From positions 310,001 through 374,000 of the forward strand of contig NZ_CP107546.1 of the NCBI RefSeq assembly GCF_025836995.1: a stretch of 64,000 nt of DNA, written 5' to 3'. Under the pieces are notes generated by a model that made no database searches, was not told the origin of the DNA, and saw nothing but the letters and a program-made list of their open reading frames with translations. This document shows, piece after piece, positions 1-8,152 of this stretch (position 1 is its first letter; every line of letters begins with the position of its first letter). A program made the position numbers and the translations under genes. The DNA comes from Microbacterium sp. M28 (GTDB lineage Bacteria; Actinomycetota; Actinomycetes; Actinomycetales; Microbacteriaceae).

Positions 1-2
1 GT

Positions 3-2141
3 CACTTCTTCGAGGACAACCACTACTTCCCCGACCACAGCACGTTCGCCAGGAACGTCGTATGGAACCCGACCGTGCCACGCCAGTCCCAGGTCAACGC
101 GCAGGGGGCGAGAGATGTCAAGGAGCTGCTGAACTACGACAGCAATTGGGTGAGCGATGGTGATCCAGGATTCGTCGATGCCGCGAACGGCGACTACCGA
201 CTGACCGAGGACGCGGCGGTGTTCGCACAGATCCCCGGGTTCGAGGACATCGGCTTCGACGAGATCGGTACGAAGGGCCATATCGGCCAGACGCAGTCGC
301 CCGAATCGGTGCCGCTCGAGGCGGTCGCGTTCGATGCCGATGCCGTCACGCTCGACGTCGGCAAGGAACTGCTCGTGCAGGCGACGCCTCTGCCGTGGAA
401 CGCGGATGACGCCGGTCTCGTCTACTCATCGGCCGATGAGTCCATCGCGACGGTCGACGACGGGAAGCTGGTCGGAATGGCACCCGGTTCGACGACCGTG
501 ACGGTGGCCGCGGCATCCGATGCCGGAATCTCGGACACGATCGAGGTGACCGTCGGCGAGGGCGACGGCGTGCTGCACTTCACCGACTTCGAAGACGGCT
601 CGAACGGGTGGCCGACGGATCCGAACCGCAGTATCGTCACCGGCGACGGCGGCGATCACGTCTACCGGATCGTGAACGGCGCGAACTCGCAGCTCCCGCG
701 GGACTTCACCAGCTTCGTGCTGGACTTCGACGTCACGACGCCGGCGACGATCCCCGCGAATGCGGTCATGATCGTGTACAACCGCAACAGTGCCGGCGGC
801 GGGTACATCCGCTACCGCAATGCTGCCGCAGGCCCGACATGGACGATCTTCGACAACGCGTGGCAGACCGTCGGCGAGGCGGTGCTCGACCCATCGAAGG
901 CATTGCCTGCCGCAGCGACGAGCCATGTCCGCATCGCCGTGCAGGACGGTGTGATCCGCATCGTGGTGGACGGAGAGGTCGTCCTCGAGGACGCGGACCC
1001 GGCCCCGGGAGCCGCCGGGAAGGTCGGGTTCTACACCGAGGGCTTCTCGCACCTGGACTTCGACGACGTCGGGTTCTCGATCTCGGCGGTCCCGGTGGAC
1101 GGCATCGCTCTCGACGCGAACGAGCTGGTCCTGCAGACCGGCGAGCGCCGTCCGGTGATCGCGACGGTGTCGCCGCAGGACGCCAGTGACGTGCGCGTCA
1201 CGTGGTCCAGCAGCGACACGGCCGTGGCATCGGTCGCCGGCGGCACGGTCTCCGCCCTCGCGGCCGGCGAAGCGACGATCACGGCCACGTCGGTGGCCGA
1301 TCCGTCGATCTCGGCTACGGCGGTCGTGACGGTCGCGGATGCCGAGCACCCCACCGTCGCGCTCGGCGACCAGCTCGCCGATGCGGCGAACTGGACGCAG
1401 TCGGACAAGCTCGACTTCGATCAGGGGACGATACGGGTAGGCGCGGAGGGGGTGCACGGCTATGAGGCGGAGCGCTTCGGAGACGGGCTGCTGGAGTTCG
1501 ACGCGACCTTCGGCGCGTTCGACGGCGGCTGGTACGGGTTCCAGGTCCGATCCGACCAGACGGGTGTCCCTGCCTGGCAGAACTCCAACACGGGCTACCT
1601 CGTCGTCGTCAAGGAGGACACGATCGAGTTCCAGAGCTGGAGTCCGGGGCAGACGATGCTCGACATCATCCCGAACACCGTGATCGAGCCGGGAAGCACC
1701 CACCGCATCGCGTTCGGCGCCGTCGCCGAGGGCACCGGAACCCGTATCGTCCTCGAGGTGGACGGGAAGACCGTTTGGAATCGTCTGGATGCCAGAGAGA
1801 ACCTGCGCATCGGTGCCGACGGCTTCTTCAACGTCTACCACTACGCCAAGCAGAACAGCATCACGCTGACGAGGGTCGCACCGCCTGCGACCGTCACGGG
1901 GGTGGCATGGGCCGAGGAGGCCGCGCCGAAGGTGAAGTACCTCGTCGGTGAGGGGTTGGACGTGACCGGGATGATCCTGGACGTCGCTTGGAGCGACGGC
2001 AAGACGACCAAGGTCGATGTGACACCTGAGATGGTGACGGGGTTCGACAGCAGCCGAGTGCGCCCGCACCAGAAGCTGACCGTCTCCTACGAGGGCGGCG
2101 CGGTGGAGCTCGTCGTATCCGTGAAGAAGAAGCACAAGTGA
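3..2141 (+). CDS. Secreted modular protein, C-terminal part (beta-helix tail, Big_2, ConA-like and Ig-like domains); 5' end outside window
   Basis: The reading frame is open from the first bases of the window, so the gene begins upstream. The GTG at 75 is just an internal codon. The first ~70 residues (NGDYRLTEDAAVF, then a GF-rich stretch) look like the end of a right-handed parallel beta-helix protein of the pectate-lyase/polysaccharide-lyase type. Counting from 75, two Big_2-like Ig domains lie at about 79-160 and 340-425 (WSSSDTAVASV signature). Each is followed by a concanavalin-like sandwich (about 165-335 and 430-600), and a last Ig-like module fills 603-688, ending in a basic KKKHK tail. 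No LPxTG motif or membrane anchor is seen. A role in binding or cutting plant polysaccharide fits the neighbourhood, but the catalytic part is not visible. Confidence 0.75.
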   Translation, partial: HFFEDNHYFPDHSTFARNVVWNPTVPRQSQVNAQGARDVKELLNYDSNWVSDGDPGFVDAANGDYRLTEDAAVFAQIPGFEDIGFDEIGTKGHIGQTQSPESVPLEAVAFDADAVTLDVGKELLVQATPLPWNADDAGLVYSSADESIATVDDGKLVGMAPGSTTVTVAAASDAGISDTIEVTVGEGDGVLHFTDFEDGSNGWPTDPNRSIVTGDGGDHVYRIVNGANSQLPRDFTSFVLDFDVTTPATIPANAVMIVYNRNSAGGGYIRYRNAAAGPTWTIFDNAWQTVGEAVLDPSKALPAAATSHVRIAVQDGVIRIVVDGEVVLEDADPAPGAAGKVGFYTEGFSHLDFDDVGFSISAVPVDGIALDANELVLQTGERRPVIATVSPQDASDVRVTWSSSDTAVASVAGGTVSALAAGEATITATSVADPSISATAVVTVADAEHPTVALGDQLADAANWTQSDKLDFDQGTIRVGAEGVHGYEAERFGDGLLEFDATFGAFDGGWYGFQVRSDQTGVPAWQNSNTGYLVVVKEDTIEFQSWSPGQTMLDIIPNTVIEPGSTHRIAFGAVAEGTGTRIVLEVDGKTVWNRLDARENLRIGADGFFNVYHYAKQNSITLTRVAPPATVTGVAWAEEAAPKVKYLVGEGLDVTGMILDVAWSDGKTTKVDVTPEMVTGFDSSRVRPHQKLTVSYEGGAVELVVSVKKKHK

Positions 2142-2187
2142 GCTCGTGGCGCGGCCTGCGGACACCCTCGAGCCCGCGGGTCGCGCC

Positions 2188-2208
2188 ATTAGCGATAGTC
2201 GATAATGG
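2188..2208 (+). promoter_or_regulatory. Operator overlapping the -10 of the GntR gene
   Basis: ATTAGCGATAGTCGATAAT (2188-2206) is an imperfect palindrome, ATTAnCGAnnnTCGnTAAT. It contains GATAAT (2201-2206), a good -10 placed 9 bp before the ATG at 2216. The stretch TAGTCGATAATGG (2196-2208) matches TAATCGATAATCG (10485-10497) at 11 of 13 positions. The latter lies in the promoter of the sugar operon that ends next to this gene. This suggests autoregulation plus control of the operon by the 2216 product. Confidence 0.6.
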
Positions 2209-2215
2209 ACGTAGT

Positions 2216-2896
2216 ATGAAGGACATGGCAGAAGCACTGGCTCCGCAGGGGCTGCAGCGAGGGCTGCTCTCCGATCAGATCTACCTGATGATCAAGGCGA
2301 TGATCAAGGACTCCCGTCTCGCACCCGGCGAGCAGCTGGTGGAGTCTCAGCTCGCCCGTCAGCTGGAGGTCAGCCAGGCGCCCGTGCGCGATGCGTTGAA
2401 GCGATTGGCACACGAAGGACTCGTGTCGCACATCCGCCATCAGGGCAACTTCGTCGCGACCTACACCGATGACGAGGCCGCTCAGGCCAAGATCGCACGT
2501 GTCGAACTCGAGGGACTCGCCGGACGGCTGGCCAGTGGCAATCTGGATGCGGATCGTCGCACCGAGCTGATCACGGTCATCGAGCAGATGCATGCGGCCG
2601 CCGATGATTCCGATCTTCCGGCTTTCCGAGAACTGGACTTCGTGTTCCACCGGGCCGTCATCGAAGCGAGTGGCAACGTCTACCTCCCCAAGATGTGGGA
2701 TCTGCTCGAACCCAGCCTGCGCGTGATGCACGTGCTCGGTGACCCGACGTTCACAGGGGACTGGCATGAGGTCGCCGAGTGGCACCGCGGGCTCCTGGAC
2801 GTCCTCGATGCCGGGGACCCGGACGCGGCATCCACCCTGTTCCGCCGGCACGCGGCCGGGACTCTCCTCGAGGATCAGGAAGCGCCCAGCGCGTAG
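2216..2896 (+). CDS. GntR-family transcriptional regulator, FadR/FCD subfamily
   Basis: This 226-residue protein has an N-terminal winged helix (about 12-75, with SQLARQLEVSQAPVRDALKR as the helix-turn-helix). An all-helical FCD ligand domain follows (about 85-210), with the metal- or ligand-binding His residues typical of the family (FHRAVIEASGN, WHRGLL). The upstream in-frame GTG at 2138 was rejected because the ATG at 2216 lies 10 bp after a GATAAT -10 box, which would leave the transcript nearly leaderless. The gene converges on the minus-strand sugar operon and overlaps the end of its last gene (2875) by 22 bp. FCD proteins commonly sense sugar acids or other carboxylates, which fits control of an aldonate-producing pathway. 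Confidence 0.9.
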   Translation: MKDMAEALAPQGLQRGLLSDQIYLMIKAMIKDSRLAPGEQLVESQLARQLEVSQAPVRDALKRLAHEGLVSHIRHQGNFVATYTDDEAAQAKIARVELEGLAGRLASGNLDADRRTELITVIEQMHAAADDSDLPAFRELDFVFHRAVIEASGNVYLPKMWDLLEPSLRVMHVLGDPTFTGDWHEVAEWHRGLLDVLDAGDPDAASTLFRRHAAGTLLEDQEAPSA

Positions 2897-3675
2897 ACCC
2901 GGTCAGCGGTGCCGTGCCAGACGGAGGCCGCGTCGTCGCGGCTGAGTGCCGACAGCATCCGTGCGGTCGCGCTGACCACGTCGGAGTGGTGGAGATTCCG
3001 CGCGGACATCGGCCAGTCGCTTCCGAACATCAGTCGATGCGGCCCGAAAGCCGCCAGCGCGGCATCCGAGATCTCCTGCAGCTCATGATCGGTCCGTGCG
3101 CCGACCACGCCGGAGAGCTTGGCGTGCACGGTGCTCCGGCGTGCGACATCGACGAGATCCGCGCGCCAGCCGGGCGTCGGGTCGCCGGCGCCGAGCCCCA
3201 GATGGCACAGCACCACGGTCAGGTCTGGATGCCGGTCGGCGAGTGCCGCGACGCCGGGGAGCTGGTCGGGGCGGATGAGGAACTCGAGAACCCGGTCGGT
3301 GCGGGCGAGGCCATCCGCCAGAGCGTCCAGCTCGACGACGTCGGAGAGGTCGGCCGCATGCTGCGGAATCGCGGCCCGGAGTCCCGCCACTTCAGGCCCC
3401 AGCGCCCTCGCCGCGACCCCGGCCCATGCGCCCGGTGCGGGCGAGTACTGAAGCACGATGCGCGACAGCATCGGGCTCCGCGCCGCCTGCTCGGTGAGCC
3501 AGGCGGCTTCCTCGAGCGTGTCGGCGGCCTGCACAGCGATCGCGGCATCCACGGCCGCCTCCGCCTCGAGGTCGGCCGCCGTCACGCGCGGTGCGAGCCC
3601 CATGTCGTCACGGAACCAGGACAGCGGATGCCGTGTGCGGTCCCAGAGATGGATGTGGGCGTCGACGATGCGCAT
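2875..3675 (-). CDS. Amidohydrolase-family lactonase (L-fuconolactonase-like)
   Basis: The protein is 266 residues, an amidohydrolase_2 TIM barrel. It opens with the metal-site motif VDAHIHLWD (about 4-12) and later has CHLGLG and FGSDWPMS, the late barrel Asp motif of this family. The family includes L-fucono-1,5-lactonase and other sugar lactonases that hydrolyse the lactone made by a pyranose dehydrogenase. The ATG at 3675 was chosen because it comes one base after the stop of the aldo/keto reductase gene (TGA 3677-3679), so the two are translationally linked. With that reductase it forms an oxidise-then-open pair typical of L-fucose, L-galactose or D-arabinose oxidation. The exact substrate is inferred, not visible. 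Confidence 0.75.
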   Translation of the reverse strand: MRIVDAHIHLWDRTRHPLSWFRDDMGLAPRVTAADLEAEAAVDAAIAVQAADTLEEAAWLTEQAARSPMLSRIVLQYSPAPGAWAGVAARALGPEVAGLRAAIPQHAADLSDVVELDALADGLARTDRVLEFLIRPDQLPGVAALADRHPDLTVVLCHLGLGAGDPTPGWRADLVDVARRSTVHAKLSGVVGARTDHELQEISDAALAAFGPHRLMFGSDWPMSARNLHHSDVVSATARMLSALSRDDAASVWHGTADRVYALGAS

Positions 3676-3676
3676 G

Positions 3677-4624
3677 TCAGCCGGTGGCGATGCGGTCGAG
3701 TTCGGACCAGAGCGCGTCGGGGATCCGGGCGTTCGCACTCGCGACGAAGGCCTCCACCTCGGATGGGGTCCTGGCGCCGACGATCACCCCTTCGACATCA
3801 TGCTGAAACGGGTACTGGACGGCGGCATCGGCGAGGCTCGCGCCCGCACTCAGGCAGGCCTCCTCGAGGCGCAGCGCCGTCGAGACCGTCGCGGGCGGGG
3901 CCGGGTGGTAGTCGAAGTACGCGGCGCCGCGTGGATCGGCGAGGATGCCCGAGTTGTACACGCCGGCGGCGAGGATGCCGACGCCGTGCGCAGCGGACGC
4001 GGGCAGCAGCTCGTCGAGCGCGGTTCGGTCCAGCAGAGTCAGCCGGCCGGCTTCCATGATGACGTCGACCGGCGCCTCCGCGGCGAACCGTGTCAACGGC
4101 GCCGTCCGCACCATTCCGACACCGAGCGCGCGGACGACGCCCTGCTCCCTGAGCTCGATCATCGCCCGCATCGCACCGGACAGTGCGGCGTCCACGTCCT
4201 CGGGGTCGTGCAGGTGCAGCAGGTCGATCCGATCCGTACGGAGGCGCTTCAGGCTCCCCTCGACGCTGCGCCACACGGCGTCGTAGCCGATGTCGCTCAC
4301 CAGTCCTGCGCCGCTCCCTCCGACCGGGACCTCGGTGCCGTCGGCGTCCACGATCATGCGCCCCACCTTCGTCGCGAGCGTCACGGTATCGCGATCAATG
4401 CCCGCGAGAGCCGCGCCCAGTCGACGCTCGCTCTCGCCGGCGCCGTAGTTCGGGGCCGTGTCGAAGAAGCGGATGCCGTGGCCGAGCGCAGCCTGGACGG
4501 TGGCGACGGCATCGTCGTCGCCGACCGCGGTGTAGAGGTTGCCGATCGGCGCGCAGCCGAGGCCGAGAGAGTCGTGGCGGCTGTCGGCCTCGATCAGCGG
4601 ACGGAGCTCTGCGCGGAACGCCAT
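3677..4624 (-). CDS. Aldo/keto reductase, D-threo-aldose (L-fucose) dehydrogenase-like
   Basis: This 315-residue AKR barrel opens LGLGCAPIGNLYTAV, with the active-site Asp and Tyr in FDTAPNYGAGESERRLG, Lys in LATKVGR and His in LLHLHDP. Near the C terminus GVIVGARTPSEV is the nicotinamide-cofactor phosphate loop. The overall pattern matches the subgroup of D-threo-aldose 1-dehydrogenase and pyridoxal dehydrogenase, which oxidises C1 of L-fucose, D-arabinose or L-galactose. The start overlaps the end of the RraA-like gene by 31 bp, and the stop is one base from the lactonase start. The expected product, an aldono-lactone, would be the substrate of that lactonase. Annotation as a general AKR is certain; the sugar is inferred. 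Confidence 0.8.
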   Translation of the reverse strand: MAFRAELRPLIEADSRHDSLGLGCAPIGNLYTAVGDDDAVATVQAALGHGIRFFDTAPNYGAGESERRLGAALAGIDRDTVTLATKVGRMIVDADGTEVPVGGSGAGLVSDIGYDAVWRSVEGSLKRLRTDRIDLLHLHDPEDVDAALSGAMRAMIELREQGVVRALGVGMVRTAPLTRFAAEAPVDVIMEAGRLTLLDRTALDELLPASAAHGVGILAAGVYNSGILADPRGAAYFDYHPAPPATVSTALRLEEACLSAGASLADAAVQYPFQHDVEGVIVGARTPSEVEAFVASANARIPDALWSELDRIATG

Positions 4625-5379
4625 GCCTCGTACTCCTCCCGGCTGTCCGGAGTGAGAGGGTAGTAGTCGCTCAGGCGCGCGCCCTCATCCAGCCGCTGAC
4701 GGCTGAAGCCCTCCCATTCCTCATGGTCGCGCGCGGAATCGACCACGCTCGATGCCATCGCCCGGGGGACGATGACCGGTCCGTCGTCGTCCGCGACGAC
4801 GACGTCTCCCGGCATGCACAACGAGCCGCCGACGGCGACGGGGACGTCATAGCCCCACGGCGTGAGTTCGGACTGCGAGGCGTAGTGGGGGGTGGTCCCC
4901 GTCGACCACACGGGGATGCCGAGTTCGCGGATCTTGCCCGAGTCGCGGATCCGGCCGTCGACGACGATGCCCGCGCCGCCCTTGCGGGCGAAGTATCGCG
5001 CGAGGATGTCGCCGATGCAGCCTGAGAATCGGCTTCCGTACGCCTGGATGACGAGAACGTCACCGGGCTGCACGGCCTCCAGGACGTGCCACAGAGCGGT
5101 GTGCCGTTCGGCGTACTCCTGACCGTGTCCGGAGGCGAGATCCTCGCGCTGCGGCATGAACTGCAGCGTCAGCGCGGAGCCTACGACGCGCTGACCGGGG
5201 GAGAGCGGGACCGGTCCGTCGACGTAGCTGTGACGGATGCCGAGGCCGTGGAGCTTCGCGCACGCGGTCGCGGAAGACACCTGGTCGAACGAGGACATCA
5301 GTTCGGCGGACGGCCGCTCGTACATCGGCCCGCGGACGGGAAGCGTGAAGTCGGGGCGGATCAGAGGGGTGTCGCTCAT
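4594..5379 (-). CDS. RraA-family protein (possible 2-keto-acid aldolase)
   Basis: This 261-residue protein has the RraA/dimethylmenaquinone-methyltransferase-like fold. The family motif GIVVDGRIRDSGKI contains the Arg-Asp pair that binds metal and 2-oxo acid in 4-hydroxy-4-methyl-2-oxoglutarate aldolase. The ATG at 5379 overlaps the stop of the upstream 640-residue protein (TCATGA). RraA relatives in sugar operons are often retro-aldolases or decarboxylases on 2-keto-3-deoxy acids. Here it could act after lactone opening and dehydration. No aldonate dehydratase gene is visible in the operon, so the link is incomplete. It is unlikely to be the RNase E inhibitor, given the catabolic setting. 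Confidence 0.7.
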   Translation of the reverse strand: MSDTPLIRPDFTLPVRGPMYERPSAELMSSFDQVSSATACAKLHGLGIRHSYVDGPVPLSPGQRVVGSALTLQFMPQREDLASGHGQEYAERHTALWHVLEAVQPGDVLVIQAYGSRFSGCIGDILARYFARKGGAGIVVDGRIRDSGKIRELGIPVWSTGTTPHYASQSELTPWGYDVPVAVGGSLCMPGDVVVADDDGPVIVPRAMASSVVDSARDHEEWEGFSRQRLDEGARLSDYYPLTPDSREEYEAWRSAQSSVR

Positions 5380-7298
5380 GATGTTCCTTCGTCGGTGCGA
5401 TGATGCGGTGCGGACCGCGTCCGCGTGAGGGTCAGGGTCAGTTCGGCGGCGTGGGCCGGCGCCAACTCCACGGTCAGCGTGCCGTCCGGACATTCGACGG
5501 TCCGTGTCGAGGGTTCGACGCGGGTGCCGGCGTAGGCCCCGCTCGGACCCGGGTATCCGTCGTCGCCCTCTGCGGTGACCGCGGCGCTCGCGATGCGGGT
5601 GCGCGAGAAGCGTCCGGCGAGGATGCGCACACGGCGGGCGCGGGTCGTCGACGTGTTCACCAGGCGGATGCCGATGGTGTCGGATTCCAGACGGTCGACG
5701 AGCGCGGCGACGTCCTGGGGGAGTCCGGGGCGACCGAGGTCCGCATCGGCGTAGTCGATCGCCGAGAACGGAAGCCCGCCGTTGTAGAGCACCTGCGGCG
5801 TACCGGTGACGAGCTGCGACAGCACTTCGGTGACGACGGGATTGACGCGCTGCCAGAAGTGCAGATGCGCGCCGTCCGGATCGTCGCCATCCGTGCGCAT
5901 CAGCGCGACGCGGCGAGCCACCTGTCCGAGGGCCATGGCGAGCGCGCGCTCCGGGTATTCCGGCAATGCTCCGTCGAGGAACCGGATCCAGCCGGCCTCG
6001 TGTCCCGCCTCCTCCTTGTCCCGGAACTCGCCGACCGGGTCCAGGGTGGAGGGCAATCCGTCGATCGCGCGATCGAGACGTGCACGATCGGCATCCGACC
6101 GGGACCACCACCAGAGCCAGGTCGGAAGGTCCAGTTGCAGAGGGCCGAAATCGAACCAGCCATCGGCACCGTGGCGATACGGCACGAGGAGACAATCGTC
6201 CGCGGACGCCACGCCGAACCGGAATTTCCATTCGCCGCGCAGGCTGTAGTCGGACGAGTCCACGCTGCCGCGGATTCCGTGCTCGAGCACCGTGTCGAGC
6301 ATCGTTCGCACCATGTCGAGCGGGCGATCGTCATCGGTGATGAGTGCGGCGTTGAGCCCACCGATCAGGGCGCTCATGGCGACGGAATGGAGTCCGTGCG
6401 GCCATGCCCAGCCGTAGTGGCCGCCCCACCAGCGTCCGTCCTGGAGCCCGCCGACGGTTCCATCGGGGGCGACGTTGTCCGGCAGCAGCCCGTTGTTCGC
6501 CGCGGCCCGCGCCATCCACCCGTCGACGTAGCGCGTCACCCAGGACGCCGAGCGCGCATCCCCGTCGTACAGCCAGGCGTTGGCGACGAGCGATGTCGCG
6601 GCGAGGTTCACCGCGACGTCTCCCACGGCCCGGCGCTGCATCTCTTCCGCCATGCGGCGGGCGTTCTCCGGATCGGCGAGATCATCCCACTCCGCGATCC
6701 CGTCGATGCCCTGCACGGGCAGTCCATACGGGCGCATCTCGGTCAGCGCGGCGGAGTACGGTTGCGGGACGCCGTCCTCGAGGCCGCGCCGCGCGCCGAG
6801 CGCACCGTTGTGCGGCGCACGGATGATGTTCCGCTCGGCGTCATGGTTGCCGTGCCGCGTGTCCGTGTAGAGCGCCGCGAACCGCTGCGCGCGCTCGGCG
6901 AACCGCTCGTCTCTCGGATCGGCGGCGCAGATGCCGAGGAAGAGCAACGCGGACTCGCCTTGGTGGAACCAGTCGTACCCGTTCTCGTACTCGTCGGTGA
7001 GCATGCCCGCGGACGAGAGCTGGGCGGTGACCCCCTCCCAGTGCCGCTTGGCATCGCTCAGCGCGTCATCCGGTCCCCCCAGTAGATAGAACGCGGGCCA
7101 GTTGAAGAACGGCTCGTACAGGTCGTCGACGCCGTCACGGTCCGCGAAGGCGGCGATTCCGCGCAGGCTCCCGTCCGGATTCGTGTAGCGCTCGACGAAC
7201 AGACGTCTGGCGTCCTCGATCTCGGAGAACAGCCGACGCTGCAGCACAGCCCATGCGGGAAGCGATCGGAGGGGCGTCGTGTGAGCGGTCGTCGACAT
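5376..7298 (-). CDS. Uncharacterised 640-residue protein, possibly an (alpha/alpha) barrel glycosidase
   Basis: I do not recognise the family with certainty. The protein has no signal peptide, so it is cytosolic. It is rich in Trp and aromatic motifs of carbohydrate enzymes (YEPFFNWPAFYLLGG, WWGGHYGWAWPHG, YDWFHQGES, LDLPTWLWWWSRS). The alternation of helices suggests an (alpha/alpha)6 toroid, and the last ~120 residues look like a beta-sandwich (VELAPAHAAELTLTL), as in many hairpin glycosidases. It follows the permease gene closely (ATG 7298, permease stop 7301) and overlaps the RraA gene start by 4 bp, so it belongs to this transport and catabolic operon. It probably acts on the imported oligosaccharide. 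The catalytic residues cannot be assigned by eye. Confidence 0.6.
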   Translation of the reverse strand: MSTTAHTTPLRSLPAWAVLQRRLFSEIEDARRLFVERYTNPDGSLRGIAAFADRDGVDDLYEPFFNWPAFYLLGGPDDALSDAKRHWEGVTAQLSSAGMLTDEYENGYDWFHQGESALLFLGICAADPRDERFAERAQRFAALYTDTRHGNHDAERNIIRAPHNGALGARRGLEDGVPQPYSAALTEMRPYGLPVQGIDGIAEWDDLADPENARRMAEEMQRRAVGDVAVNLAATSLVANAWLYDGDARSASWVTRYVDGWMARAAANNGLLPDNVAPDGTVGGLQDGRWWGGHYGWAWPHGLHSVAMSALIGGLNAALITDDDRPLDMVRTMLDTVLEHGIRGSVDSSDYSLRGEWKFRFGVASADDCLLVPYRHGADGWFDFGPLQLDLPTWLWWWSRSDADRARLDRAIDGLPSTLDPVGEFRDKEEAGHEAGWIRFLDGALPEYPERALAMALGQVARRVALMRTDGDDPDGAHLHFWQRVNPVVTEVLSQLVTGTPQVLYNGGLPFSAIDYADADLGRPGLPQDVAALVDRLESDTIGIRLVNTSTTRARRVRILAGRFSRTRIASAAVTAEGDDGYPGPSGAYAGTRVEPSTRTVECPDGTLTVELAPAHAAELTLTLTRTRSAPHHRTDEGTS

Positions 7299-7300
7299 CC

Positions 7301-8152
7301 TCAGCCCTTCGTCGCGCCGGTGACGAGACCGCCGATGATGTGCCGCTGCATGATGACGAAGAAGACCATGGCCGGCAACACGGCCAGCAGCAGCGTCGGG
7401 AAGACGACCGTGTAGTCGGTGGCGAATTGCCCGACGGCCGCATAGACGCCCGTGGTGACCGTGTAGATGCCCGAGCTCGGTCCGAGGATGATCTGAGGGC
7501 TGACGAAGTCGTTCCACACTCCGATCGAATTCAGCACGACGACCGTCGCCACGATCGGGCGCATGACGGGGAAGATGCAGGACCAGAACGCCCTGATGCG
7601 CCCTGCGCCGTCGAGAGATGCTGCTTCGTCGATGTCTCGCGGAACGGTGCGCAGGTAGGCCGCGAACAGGAAGATCGTCACCGGCAGCGTCGCCGCGGTC
7701 TCGAAGAGGATGAAGCCGGGGACGGTGTTGATGAGCCCGAGCAGACGCAGCACGAAGACGACCGGAATCAGCGTCACCTGTCCTGGGATGAAGAGCCCGG
7801 AGACGAACAGCAGCAGCAGTCCCATGTGCCACTTGGAGCGGCCGCGGGCGATGACGAACGCCACAGGTGCCGCGAGCGCGATGCAGCACACGTTGACGAG
7901 TGCGACGAAGAAGAGCGTCACGCCGTAGGCGGCGATGACGTTGAACTTCGAGCTCGTGATCGCTGCCCAGAGATAGTCGAAGGTGAAGGTCGCCGGATCG
8001 AGGCCGAGCGGGTTGGCGATGATCTCGGCCTGCGGCTTGAAGGCGTTGATGACCATCGTGTACAGGGGCACGAGCATCAGCAGTGCCACGGCGCCGAGGA
8101 TGGTCCAGCGGACCACGCGGGCGGGGACGGGAGCGGAGGTGCGGGCGCCCAT
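7301..8152 (-). CDS. Carbohydrate ABC transporter permease (MalG-type)
   Basis: This 283-residue inner-membrane protein has six predicted membrane segments. The EAA loop EAASLDGAGRIRAF, which docks the ATPase, lies in the second half. The shorter start was chosen at ATG 8152, where TGATG overlaps the upstream permease stop; earlier in-frame codons lie inside the neighbour. It pairs with the MalF-type permease and the binding protein upstream. No ATPase gene is in the operon, as is usual for actinobacterial CUT1 systems that share an MsiK-type ATPase encoded elsewhere. Confidence 0.88.
   Translation of the reverse strand: MGARTSAPVPARVVRWTILGAVALLMLVPLYTMVINAFKPQAEIIANPLGLDPATFTFDYLWAAITSSKFNVIAAYGVTLFFVALVNVCCIALAAPVAFVIARGRSKWHMGLLLLFVSGLFIPGQVTLIPVVFVLRLLGLINTVPGFILFETAATLPVTIFLFAAYLRTVPRDIDEAASLDGAGRIRAFWSCIFPVMRPIVATVVVLNSIGVWNDFVSPQIILGPSSGIYTVTTGVYAAVGQFATDYTVVFPTLLLAVLPAMVFFVIMQRHIIGGLVTGATKG

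Noticed and set aside
426..2237. 603-codon open frame on the minus strand
   Set aside because: It mirrors a plus-strand gene with recognisable domains. The translation is Arg/His/Asp-rich and domain-free, as expected for antisense frames in high-GC DNA.
2779..4059. Long plus-strand frames across 2779-4663
   Set aside because: They run opposite the amidohydrolase and aldo/keto reductase genes, whose catalytic motifs are clear. The plus frames have no motif or ribosome site.
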